This document shows, piece by piece, positions 1 through 5,762 of a DNA stretch of 5,762 nt. Position 1 is the stretch's first letter, and every line of letters begins with the position of its first letter. Source of the stretch: JANLQX01 sp043775075 (GTDB taxonomy: Bacteria; Actinomycetota; Acidimicrobiia; Acidimicrobiales; JANYDT01); the NCBI GenBank assembly GCA_043775075.1, contig JAYVSS010000357.1, positions 1 through 5,762 of the forward strand, written 5' to 3'. The notes under the pieces are model-generated. The model saw only the letters and a list, made by a program, of their open reading frames with translations. It made no database searches and was not told where the DNA came from. A program made the position numbers and the translations under genes.

Positions 1-2
1 CG

Positions 3-659
3 CACCTTCCGCGTCAGCGCCGCGTATGGTTCGTCGCCGGGGTTGTGGCGCAAGATCGACCGTTCGTCCTCTGTCGTGACCACGATCTGGCCGCACCGGC
101 CGATCCCAACGTATTCGACGTGCGCGGTGAGGGACTGTGGGCCCATGCGATCTGCGAGACGCCAGGTGAGCATTGGACGGTGGCGATGGAAGCGTTTGCC
201 GTCGAGCTCGACGACTCCGCTGATGCCTGGGGAAACGAGCACGGAGAGCGCGTCGGCTTGGCCTTCGACCTGGAGTGGGAGGGCGCTCGAGGCGACCTAC
301 GAAGCGAACCAATGCCCGATGTCGACGACGAATGGGGATCACAGGGTCGCTACGACACGCCGTGCGAGGTCAACGGCGTGCTTCAGGTCGGCGACGACGA
401 ATGGGAGGTGGCCGCCACCGGTGCCCGGACACACGCCTGGGGCATGCTCCTCGGCGGTGCCCCATCGCCGTGGCGGTCCGATCCCGTCGCTCGTGAGGAC
501 ACCCGCGAACCCACGGATCGTCATACCCTCGCACTCGCCCCGCATCTCACGGATTTGGCCGACGGCTCGCTCCGTAAAATCCGTCGCACCCTTGACCGGC
601 TGACGTATTCCAGCGGCCCGCCCGCCATGCAGTGGACGATTGCCGACGCCGACCGGTAA
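3..659 (+). CDS. Conserved hypothetical protein, DUF7064/AttH-like family, 5' partial
   Basis: The frame is open from the first full codon at position 3 to a TAA stop at 657-659, giving 218 residues with the N-terminus outside the window. A GTG at 45 could serve as a start, but the residues before it (RRVWFVAGV) look like the family strand that precedes the 'RPxVLxRDH' segment, so I treat the gene as cut by the window edge. Visible blocks, counting from position 3, are EGLWAHAICETP then GEHW (43-58), FDLEWE (88-93), a RYDTPCEVNG strand, RTHAWG (142-147, resembling the family's RDHSWG) and a C-terminal LALAPHL region (176-182). From memory this matches uncharacterised actinobacterial proteins related to AttH/CrtC-like lipocalin folds, which have no assigned reaction. 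The strand-rich, acidic sequence has no visible signal peptide or membrane segment in this part. The stretch between RTHAWG and the C-terminal block seems short for the family. Function unknown; the family assignment is from recollection only. Confidence 0.75.
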   Translation, partial: HLPRQRRVWFVAGVVAQDRPFVLCRDHDLAAPADPNVFDVRGEGLWAHAICETPGEHWTVAMEAFAVELDDSADAWGNEHGERVGLAFDLEWEGARGDLRSEPMPDVDDEWGSQGRYDTPCEVNGVLQVGDDEWEVAATGARTHAWGMLLGGAPSPWRSDPVAREDTREPTDRHTLALAPHLTDLADGSLRKIRRTLDRLTYSSGPPAMQWTIADADR

Positions 660-667
660 CGCCGGTC
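651..667 (+). terminator. Short GC-rich hairpin over the stop codon of the first gene
   Basis: GACCGG (651-656) and CCGGTC (662-667) form a perfect 6-bp stem with a 5-base loop containing the TAA stop. No run of T follows, so it is at best a weak or factor-dependent terminator element and may be chance in GC-rich DNA. The larger inverted repeat beginning at 671 follows almost at once. Confidence 0.2.
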
Positions 668-670
668 CCG

Positions 671-753
671 ACCAAGTGTGAAATGTGCGCTTCAGTGTGT
701 GGTTTCAGGGGCCCACCAGACGCCCACTTTGACGCGCACACTTCACACTTGGT
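671..753. repeat. Long imperfect inverted repeat, 20-bp arms, between two co-oriented genes
   Basis: The left arm ACCAAGTGTGAAATGTGCGC (671-690) and right arm GCGCACACTTCACACTTGGT (734-753) are reverse complements apart from one position (A683 against C741). In a plus-strand transcript this is an A-C mismatch. In a minus-strand transcript the same position becomes a U-G wobble, so the 20-bp stem would be fully paired. The 43-base interior also pairs partly (TTCA near 691-694 with a TGAC-side segment, and GTGG with CCAC around 699-716), giving a long hairpin. No T-run follows, so it is not a classical intrinsic terminator. It fills almost half of the 180-base gap between the first gene and the acyl-CoA dehydrogenase. 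It could be a dispersed palindromic intergenic element, a structured RNA or a factor-dependent termination site. The inverted repeat itself is certain; its role is not. Confidence 0.8.
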
Positions 754-801
754 GGCGAGTTGGTTCTAGGCGGCGGCGAGGCTGCGTCAAGGTCGGTCGG
801 G

Positions 802-831
802 TTGGTCGAGCGGGCCGGCACTGGCTACGGT
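802..831 (+). promoter_or_regulatory. Possible promoter for the acyl-CoA dehydrogenase gene
   Basis: TACGGT (826-831) fits the actinobacterial TANNNT -10 pattern, and TTGGTC (802-807) lies 18 bases upstream as a weak -35. Transcription would then start at about 838-840, on or within two bases of the ATG at 840. That implies a leaderless mRNA and agrees with the lack of any Shine-Dalgarno sequence before that ATG. Such short motifs occur often by chance, so this is only a suggestion. Confidence 0.18.
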
Positions 832-839
832 TTATCCCC

Positions 840-2111
840 ATGACCGCCTTGAAAATCACGCCAGCGATGTACAACCTGGAGATGTCGGAGAAGGTCCGTC
901 CGCTGTACGAAGCGGTCAAGGCGTTCATCGCTAACGAAGTGGATCCCATCACCGAGGAGTTTCACCGGCTGGGCGTCGACCGCAAAGATCATTGGGGTTA
1001 CGGCGAGGGCCAGCTCGAACTGCTGCAAACAGTGAAGGACAAGGCCAAGGCCAACGGGCTCTGGAACTTCTTTCTTCCTGATTCCGAGACGGGCGAGGGT
1101 CTGTCAAACCTCGACTACGCGTACATCGCCGTGGAGCTGGGCAAGAACTCCATTGCGTCGGAGTGCTTGAACTGCTCGGCGCCGGACACCGGCAACATGG
1201 AAGTCCTCGAGCGCGTCGGCACGCCCGAGCAGAAGAAACAATGGCTGGAGCCATTGCTCGCCGGGGAGATTCGTTCGGCGTACCTGATGACCGAGCCGAG
1301 CGTGGCGTCGTCTGACGCCAAGAACATTTCCACGGTGGCCGTACTCGACGGTGAGGAATGGGTCATCAACGGCGAGAAGTATTGGTCCTCAGGCGCTGGC
1401 GACCCGCGCTGCAAAGTCGCAATCTGCATGGTCGTGACCAACCCTGAGGGACCTCCCCATCGCCGCCAGTCCCAGATCCTCGTCCCCCTGGACACGCCCG
1501 GCGTGGAGAAGCTCGGCGCCATGACGGTGTTCGGCGAAGACGACGCTCCCCACGGTCACCTTCACCTACGCCTGAACAACGTGCGCGTACCAAAGGCCAA
1601 CATCCTCCTCGGTGAAGGCCGGGGCTTTGAGATTTCTCAGGTCCGCCTCGGCCCCGGTCGTATCCATCACTGCATGCGCGCCATCGGCTCGGCCGAGCGG
1701 GCGCTCGACCTCATGGTCGGTCGCGGTCTTAGCCGTGAGGCGTTCGGACGTCCGCTGGCCAAGCTCGGCAAGAACCCGGAGACAATCTCTCGGGCCCGTA
1801 TCGACATCGAGGCCATGCGCCTCATGGTGCTCCAGGCGGCCAAGGCCATGGACGAACTCGGTAACGCTGAAGCTCGCGTGTGGGTAAGTGCGGTAAAGGC
1901 CCTCGTGCCCGAGCGGGTGTGCCAAATCATCGACCAGGCCATGCAGATTCACGGTGGAATTGGCGTGTCGCATTGGACGCCGCTGGCCCGCATGTACGCA
2001 AGTATGCGCACGTTGCGTTTTGCCGACGGCCCCGATGAAGTGCATCACATGGTCGTCAGCCGGGCCGAGATGGCGGCGAAAGAGCAGAAGATGGCCGCTG
2101 CTCGCGCCTGA
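840..2111 (+). CDS. Acyl-CoA dehydrogenase, ACAD10/ACAD11-type
   Basis: This 423-residue flavoprotein should catalyse FAD-dependent alpha,beta-dehydrogenation of an acyl-CoA in the cytoplasm, passing electrons to an electron-transfer flavoprotein. The sequence closely follows the dehydrogenase domain of ACAD11. It has LWNFFLPDSE and APDTGNMEVLERVGTPEQKKQWLEPLL in the helical N-terminal domain, TEPSVASSDAKNI (151-162) and YWSSGAGDPRCK (181-192) in the beta domain, GFEISQVRLGPGRIHHCMR ending at 280, and QIHGGIGVS (369-377) and RFADGPDEVH in the C-terminal helices. Asp396 of ADGPDEVH occupies the place of the catalytic Glu in the YEGT motif of MCAD-type enzymes, as I recall is usual for ACAD10/11. 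No aminoglycoside-phosphotransferase-like kinase domain is fused, unlike human ACAD11. An in-frame ATG at 678 is rejected as start because the extra 54 residues are encoded across the inverted repeat and look non-protein-like. No clear ribosome site precedes 840; ATGs at 867 and 882 are alternatives. The substrate cannot be read from the sequence; branched, long-chain or hydroxyacyl derivatives are possible. The downstream gene starts 27 bases later, so co-transcription is plausible. Confidence 0.95.
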   Translation: MTALKITPAMYNLEMSEKVRPLYEAVKAFIANEVDPITEEFHRLGVDRKDHWGYGEGQLELLQTVKDKAKANGLWNFFLPDSETGEGLSNLDYAYIAVELGKNSIASECLNCSAPDTGNMEVLERVGTPEQKKQWLEPLLAGEIRSAYLMTEPSVASSDAKNISTVAVLDGEEWVINGEKYWSSGAGDPRCKVAICMVVTNPEGPPHRRQSQILVPLDTPGVEKLGAMTVFGEDDAPHGHLHLRLNNVRVPKANILLGEGRGFEISQVRLGPGRIHHCMRAIGSAERALDLMVGRGLSREAFGRPLAKLGKNPETISRARIDIEAMRLMVLQAAKAMDELGNAEARVWVSAVKALVPERVCQIIDQAMQIHGGIGVSHWTPLARMYASMRTLRFADGPDEVHHMVVSRAEMAAKEQKMAAARA

Positions 2112-2138
2112 GAAATCCGTCGGAGTATTTAGCGACAC

Positions 2139-2939
2139 ATGAGCGTGTTGCGATCGCCGGTGGTGCGCCCCGGCGATCGCGTCCGCCTCGTTTCCCCGGC
2201 GAGCTATCCCTCGGTCGAATGGCTGAACGAGTCGGTGGCCATCCTTGAGAGCTGGGGACTTTTTGTAGAAGTAAGCGCGCATGTGATGTCTGAATGCGGC
2301 TATATGGCCGGGCACGATCACGAACGGCTCGCTGACCTCAACGACGCCCTTCGCGACCCGGGCGTCCGGGCCATCATCACGACCCGGGGTGGAGCAGGCG
2401 CGTATCGCATTGTGACGGGCACCAACTTCGACGCGGCGCGGCATCTGCTGATGACCACCGATCCGCTCGCCGTCCGCCGTGATCCTCTAGCGTACTCGGC
2501 GGCGCTGGAGATTCCAGGTCAGGCGACGGGACCATTGATCGGTGGCAACCTCCGGTCGTTCTCGGGGTCGATCGGTACCAATATGCCCCGCCTGCACGGA
2601 GCGATCCTGTTCATTGAAGACTTCCGCACGATCGGCCTGGGTCATGTGGACCGTCAACTCACTCAGCTCATCGACTCTGGCGCACTCGACGGAGTCATCG
2701 GTGTGGCCCTCGGTCTGATCACCGGCTTCGACGATTACGCCGATCGAGGGTGGAATGCGCTTGATGTGTGGCGAGATCGGCTCAGCGTTCTGGGCGTGCC
2801 GGTGCTCGGCGGTTTGCCGCTCGGTCACGGTGGGGTTGGCGCGGACGGAGGGCCGGACCAGTTCGCCGTCACCATCGGTCCGGTCGCCACCCTCGACACC
2901 GAAGCAGGCACGCTTACCGTCGGCAGCTGTATGCGTTGA
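2139..2939 (+). CDS. LD-carboxypeptidase (peptidase S66) homologue lacking the nucleophile segment
   Basis: The family (LdcA, MccF) removes the terminal D-Ala from cytoplasmic muropeptide tetrapeptides during peptidoglycan recycling, or cleaves microcin C-like compounds, using a Ser-Glu-His triad. This 266-residue protein has the N-terminal RPGDRVRLVSPAS (10-22), RGGAGAYR (83-90), GGNL (135-138), the FIED motif with Glu160 and the LGHG motif with His230. Glu160 and His230 are 70 residues apart, the same spacing as Glu200 and His270 of E. coli LdcA. The segment that should follow NFDAAR (96-101), normally a DPK...G-[YF]-S-D-[IV]-T block with the nucleophilic Ser and then HGP, is absent. The sequence jumps straight to HLLMTTDPL, which normally lies after HGP. 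At about 266 aa it is short for a family of roughly 300 aa or more. The protein is probably inactive as a peptidase unless the deletion is an assembly error. GGAG at 2122-2125 lies 13 bases before the ATG, a rather long spacing. There is no signal peptide, consistent with a cytoplasmic protein. Gene family confident; activity doubtful. Confidence 0.9.
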   Translation: MSVLRSPVVRPGDRVRLVSPASYPSVEWLNESVAILESWGLFVEVSAHVMSECGYMAGHDHERLADLNDALRDPGVRAIITTRGGAGAYRIVTGTNFDAARHLLMTTDPLAVRRDPLAYSAALEIPGQATGPLIGGNLRSFSGSIGTNMPRLHGAILFIEDFRTIGLGHVDRQLTQLIDSGALDGVIGVALGLITGFDDYADRGWNALDVWRDRLSVLGVPVLGGLPLGHGGVGADGGPDQFAVTIGPVATLDTEAGTLTVGSCMR

Positions 2940-2968
2940 AATGGTCGGTTTGCATCGTGGATTTCAAA

Positions 2969-3034
2969 GACCAATCAACGACTCACTGTCCAGAAAACGA
3001 CGTCGCCAGCTGGTCATCGTGTCGTTGATTGGTC
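2969..3034. terminator. Perfect 14-bp inverted repeat between convergent genes, possible bidirectional terminator
   Basis: GACCAATCAACGAC (2969-2982) and GTCGTTGATTGGTC (3021-3034) are exact reverse complements around a 38-base interior. The interior holds smaller palindromes, CGACGTCG (2998-3005) and CCAGCTGG (3006-3013), that could form a nested stem. It lies 29 bases after the stop of the LD-carboxypeptidase homologue and 31 bases before the stop (on the minus strand) of the glutamate dehydrogenase, where a shared terminator is expected. Neither side has a clear T-run and the loop is long, so it may instead be a dispersed repeat or a protein-binding site. The repeat is certain; the terminator role is inferred from position. 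Confidence 0.45.
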
Positions 3035-3065
3035 ATCGAGTAACCGGCGAGACTGCGCCCGTCGG

Positions 3066-5762
3066 TTAGCGATTGGTCGCCAGGCTGCGTAGCCCGCGCA
3101 GGACGACGGACATGGTGGCCACGTTGACCACACCGCTTTCCTGCACGTCGCGCACCGTGGCCAGGTGCCGCTCGATTTCGACGCGGTACTTTGCCGCCCA
3201 CGCCTCGAACCGCTCAGCAATCGCCAGCGCCGGGTCGCTGGTGATGACGGCGCTCGTGAGCGCCGCGTGTTCCCCGGCGAGGTCGTCTCGTAATGCCGCC
3301 CGAGCAAGGGCGTCCCACCGGTCGTCTCGCGGGAGGGCGACGATGCGGTCGCGGAGATCACCAAGACCGAGTCGGTCGTCGATGGTGAAGTACACCGAAG
3401 CGACGGGATCGATCGCCTCGGCCGCGGTGTCGCCGGTCATGCTCCAATTCAACGACAGCCGAACGATGTCAAGAGCCGTTGGCGCCAGATCGAGCGCCGC
3501 CACCTCCGCCGCCAACGCCTGCGGCACTCCCGCCTGGGTCCATAGGACCACTCGACGCTCTATGAGTTCGCGCTCAGCGTCGGAAACGAGCGACGCCAGG
3601 GTCTCCACCACTCGGTCGACACCGGGTCGAAACGCGGTGACGGTATGGCTCACATCGAGGGGAAGGGGGCGGTGACGCAGTACCCATCGGCTCGCTCGCT
3701 CGACCAAGCGGTCGACCTCAAGGAGCAGAGTGACGATGACGTCCTCGGCCACTTCATTGCCAAGCGCGCAGATCTTCTGCCAGACGTGGTCCGTCCGGAA
3801 GAGCTGCGTCGCAGTAATATGCGCGCGTGCAATATCGGTCACGGAAGCCTGGGTCTCTTCGGCGAGGCGAAAGGCGAAGGTCACGCCGTTCCGGTTGACC
3901 ATTTCGTTCACGACTGAAGTTGCGGTGATTTCTGCGCGCAGCGGGTGGGTGGCCACTTTGGTGGCGAAGCGCTCTCGAATCGCGCCCGGAAAATAGGACT
4001 CGAGTGCAGGGGCGAAGGCCTCGTCCGAGGTCTCCGCCTCCACGAGAAGTTGTTCGGTGAGATGCAGCTTCGTATACGCCATCACCACCGCGAGTTCGGG
4101 AGCCACGAGTCCGGCGCCCTGAGCTTTGCGCTCAAGAAGCGCGTCGGTGTCGGGAAGGGCTTCGAGCGGTCGATCAAGGCGAGCCACTCGCTCAAGGTGG
4201 GTGAGATACCGGGCGTGGACGTCGATCATGGCGCTGGCCAACGTGATGCCGTTGACCAGTGCCTGGTTCTGATCGATGTTGTCGGCGAGGACCAGGACAG
4301 CAACCTCGTTCGTCATCGACGCCAGGAGGGCATTGCGCTCACTGACCGTGCACCCACCGTCGTGAACCACCTGATCGAGGAGGATCTTCAGGTTGACCTC
4401 GTGGTCACTGGTGTCGACGCCTGCGGAGTTATCGATGGCATCGGTATTGATGAGGCCGCCCCGGCGAGCGAACTCGATGCGGGCCCGTTGGGTAAAGCCG
4501 AGGTTGCCGCCTTCCCCGACGATCCGACACCGGAGGTCCCTGGCATCGACCCGCAAGCCATCGTTGGCCCGATCGCCAACCGCACTGTGAGGCTCGGCAC
4601 TGGATTTCACGTACGTACCGATGCCGCCATTCCACAACAGGTCGACCGGTGCTTTCAGCATCACACTGATCAGCTCCGTGGGGGTGAACGAAGTCGGCCC
4701 ATCGACGCCGAGTGCAGCGCACGCGTCCGGGCCGAGGAAGATGGACTTTGCTGTGCGCGGCCAAATTCCCCCACCCGGCGACAGGGCGGCGCGGTCGAAG
4801 TCGTCCCACGATGAACGGGGTAGAGCGAAGAGTCGCTGACGTTCGGCGAATGTACGCTCCGCATCGGGCGTGGGGTCGATCACGATGTGGCGATGATCGA
4901 AGGCGCCGATCAATGCGATGTGCTCAGACAGCAACATGCCGTTGCCGAACACGTCACCGCTCATGTCACCGATGCCCACCGTCGTAATGGGATCAGATGG
5001 CTGACGACCGAGGCGTCGGAGATGGTGCTTCACGGACTCCCACGCGCCGCGGGCGGTGATCGCCATGGCCTTGTGGTCGTAGCCCACCGAGCCGCCCGAG
5101 GCGAATGCATCGCCGAGCCAAAAGCCGCGCTCGATGGCGATGGAGTTGGCGATGTCGGAGAACGTGGCCGTGCCCTTATCAGCGGCGACGACAAGGTAGG
5201 GGTCGTCACCGTCATGTCGGACCGTTCGAAGTGGCGCAATGACCACGCCACCGAACAGGTTGTCCGTGAGGTCGAGCAGCGTCCCGATGAATAGCCGGTA
5301 GCAGGCGACGATCTCGTCCTGCATGGCTTGGCGTTCGGCCAACGTTCGCTTCACGATGAATCCGCCCTTGGCCCCGGCCGGCACGATCACGGCGTTCTTC
5401 ACCGCCTGGGCTTTCATCAGCCCCAGCACTTCGGTACGAAAGTCTTCTGGACGTTCGGACCATCGCAAGCCGCCGCGAGCCACGGAACCCATGCGAAGGT
5501 GCACTCCCTCCACCAACGGCGAATGCATATAGATCTCGTACTTCGGGCGGGGCAGCGGTGCATCGACGATGCCCTCGGGCGCAAGCTTGATTCCGAAGAC
5601 GGCCCGGCTATTCCCGTCGACGTCAAGCTGAAACCAGTTGGTGCGAAGGGTGGCTTCGATGAGACCGAGCAGGGCGCGAAGAATCCGGTCCTGGTCCAGT
5701 GACGCCACATCACCCAGGCGAGTGGTGATACGCGTGCGTATCTCTTCAATGCTCTGCGCGCG
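3066..5762 (-). CDS. gdh: NAD-specific glutamate dehydrogenase, large (about 180 kDa) class, C-terminal part
   Basis: This enzyme oxidatively deaminates L-glutamate to 2-oxoglutarate and ammonia with NAD+, mainly for glutamate catabolism, in the cytoplasm. The window holds 898 residues ending at TAA (3068-3066). The frame stays open through the right edge, with RTRITTRLGDVASLDQDRILRALLGLIEATLRTNWFQ matching the family before any start, so the GTG at 5708 is internal and roughly 700 N-terminal residues are outside. Counting from the edge, visible catalytic-domain blocks are ARGGLRWSERPEDFRTEVLG, then GAKGGF with the substrate-binding Lys132 (5367-5369), GDMSGDVFGNG (265-275), GGIGTY (379-384), GEGGNLG of the nucleotide-binding domain (416-422) and DNSAGVDTSDHEVN (444-457). 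About 440 largely helical residues of the C-terminal domain follow. All key motifs are intact. In mycobacteria the homologous enzyme is inhibited by the FHA protein GarA under PknG control; nothing in this window shows whether that applies here. The gene is convergent with its left neighbour and functionally unrelated to it. Confidence 0.96.
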   Translation of the reverse strand, partial: RAQSIEEIRTRITTRLGDVASLDQDRILRALLGLIEATLRTNWFQLDVDGNSRAVFGIKLAPEGIVDAPLPRPKYEIYMHSPLVEGVHLRMGSVARGGLRWSERPEDFRTEVLGLMKAQAVKNAVIVPAGAKGGFIVKRTLAERQAMQDEIVACYRLFIGTLLDLTDNLFGGVVIAPLRTVRHDGDDPYLVVAADKGTATFSDIANSIAIERGFWLGDAFASGGSVGYDHKAMAITARGAWESVKHHLRRLGRQPSDPITTVGIGDMSGDVFGNGMLLSEHIALIGAFDHRHIVIDPTPDAERTFAERQRLFALPRSSWDDFDRAALSPGGGIWPRTAKSIFLGPDACAALGVDGPTSFTPTELISVMLKAPVDLLWNGGIGTYVKSSAEPHSAVGDRANDGLRVDARDLRCRIVGEGGNLGFTQRARIEFARRGGLINTDAIDNSAGVDTSDHEVNLKILLDQVVHDGGCTVSERNALLASMTNEVAVLVLADNIDQNQALVNGITLASAMIDVHARYLTHLERVARLDRPLEALPDTDALLERKAQGAGLVAPELAVVMAYTKLHLTEQLLVEAETSDEAFAPALESYFPGAIRERFATKVATHPLRAEITATSVVNEMVNRNGVTFAFRLAEETQASVTDIARAHITATQLFRTDHVWQKICALGNEVAEDVIVTLLLEVDRLVERASRWVLRHRPLPLDVSHTVTAFRPGVDRVVETLASLVSDAERELIERRVVLWTQAGVPQALAAEVAALDLAPTALDIVRLSLNWSMTGDTAAEAIDPVASVYFTIDDRLGLGDLRDRIVALPRDDRWDALARAALRDDLAGEHAALTSAVITSDPALAIAERFEAWAAKYRVEIERHLATVRDVQESGVVNVATMSVVLRGLRSLATNR

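Noticed and set aside
45..47. GTG as the true start of the first gene
   Set aside because: Residues encoded upstream in the same open frame match the expected family sequence, so the start most likely lies left of the window.
729..734. TTGACG as a -35 promoter element
   Set aside because: No acceptable -10 follows at 16-18 bases, and it falls inside the inverted repeat interior.
678..839. A 54-residue N-terminal extension of the acyl-CoA dehydrogenase from an ATG at 678
   Set aside because: It is encoded across the inverted repeat, is Arg/Trp-rich, and is not shared by the family, whose N-terminus fits the ATG at 840.
1566..2444. A 292-residue open frame on the minus strand
   Set aside because: It is antisense to the acyl-CoA dehydrogenase and the start of the S66 homologue, is rich in His/Arg, shows no family motifs and crosses a gene boundary. 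Treated as a shadow.
3945..4814. A 289-residue open frame on the plus strand
   Set aside because: It lies wholly antisense to the glutamate dehydrogenase, whose catalytic motifs are intact in the opposite strand. The translation has no recognisable family pattern and is the usual long shadow frame of high-GC coding DNA.
5706..5708. GTG as the true start of the glutamate dehydrogenase
   Set aside because: Residues encoded between 5709 and 5762 continue the conserved family sequence with no stop, and the family is about 1,600 residues long, so this is an internal valine codon.

Overview
The window is ordinary high-GC chromosomal DNA, most likely from an actinomycetote. I lean towards Acidimicrobiia or a related lineage from the gene flavours (AttH/CrtC-like lipocalin-type protein, ACAD10/11-type acyl-CoA dehydrogenase, very large NAD-dependent glutamate dehydrogenase), but this is inference and no marker gene is present. 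I see no mobile element, CRISPR array, tRNA or rRNA.

Layout: (1) Positions 3-659, plus strand: the 3' part of a gene for an uncharacterised protein resembling the DUF7064/AttH-like actinobacterial family; its start lies left of the window. (2) Positions 660-839: an intergenic gap with a striking 20-bp-arm inverted repeat (671-753). (3) Positions 840-2111, plus strand: a complete 423-aa acyl-CoA dehydrogenase matching the dehydrogenase domain of ACAD10/ACAD11. (4) Positions 2139-2939, plus strand, 27 bases further on and possibly co-transcribed: a 266-aa LD-carboxypeptidase-family (peptidase S66) protein. (5) Positions 2940-3065: the gap between convergent genes, with a perfect 14-bp inverted repeat that may be a shared terminator. 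(6) Positions 3066-5762, minus strand: the C-terminal 898 residues of a large NAD-specific glutamate dehydrogenase; its start lies right of the window.

The genes do not form an obvious pathway: acyl-CoA oxidation, peptidoglycan recycling and glutamate catabolism sit side by side. The most notable observation is that the LD-carboxypeptidase homologue keeps the Glu and His of the Ser-Glu-His triad at the canonical 70-residue spacing. It lacks the roughly 45-50-residue segment that normally carries the nucleophilic Ser (the G-[YF]-S-D elbow), as if by a clean in-frame deletion. It is therefore either a catalytically dead homologue or a recent deletion or assembly artefact. I found no convincing new multi-gene system here.
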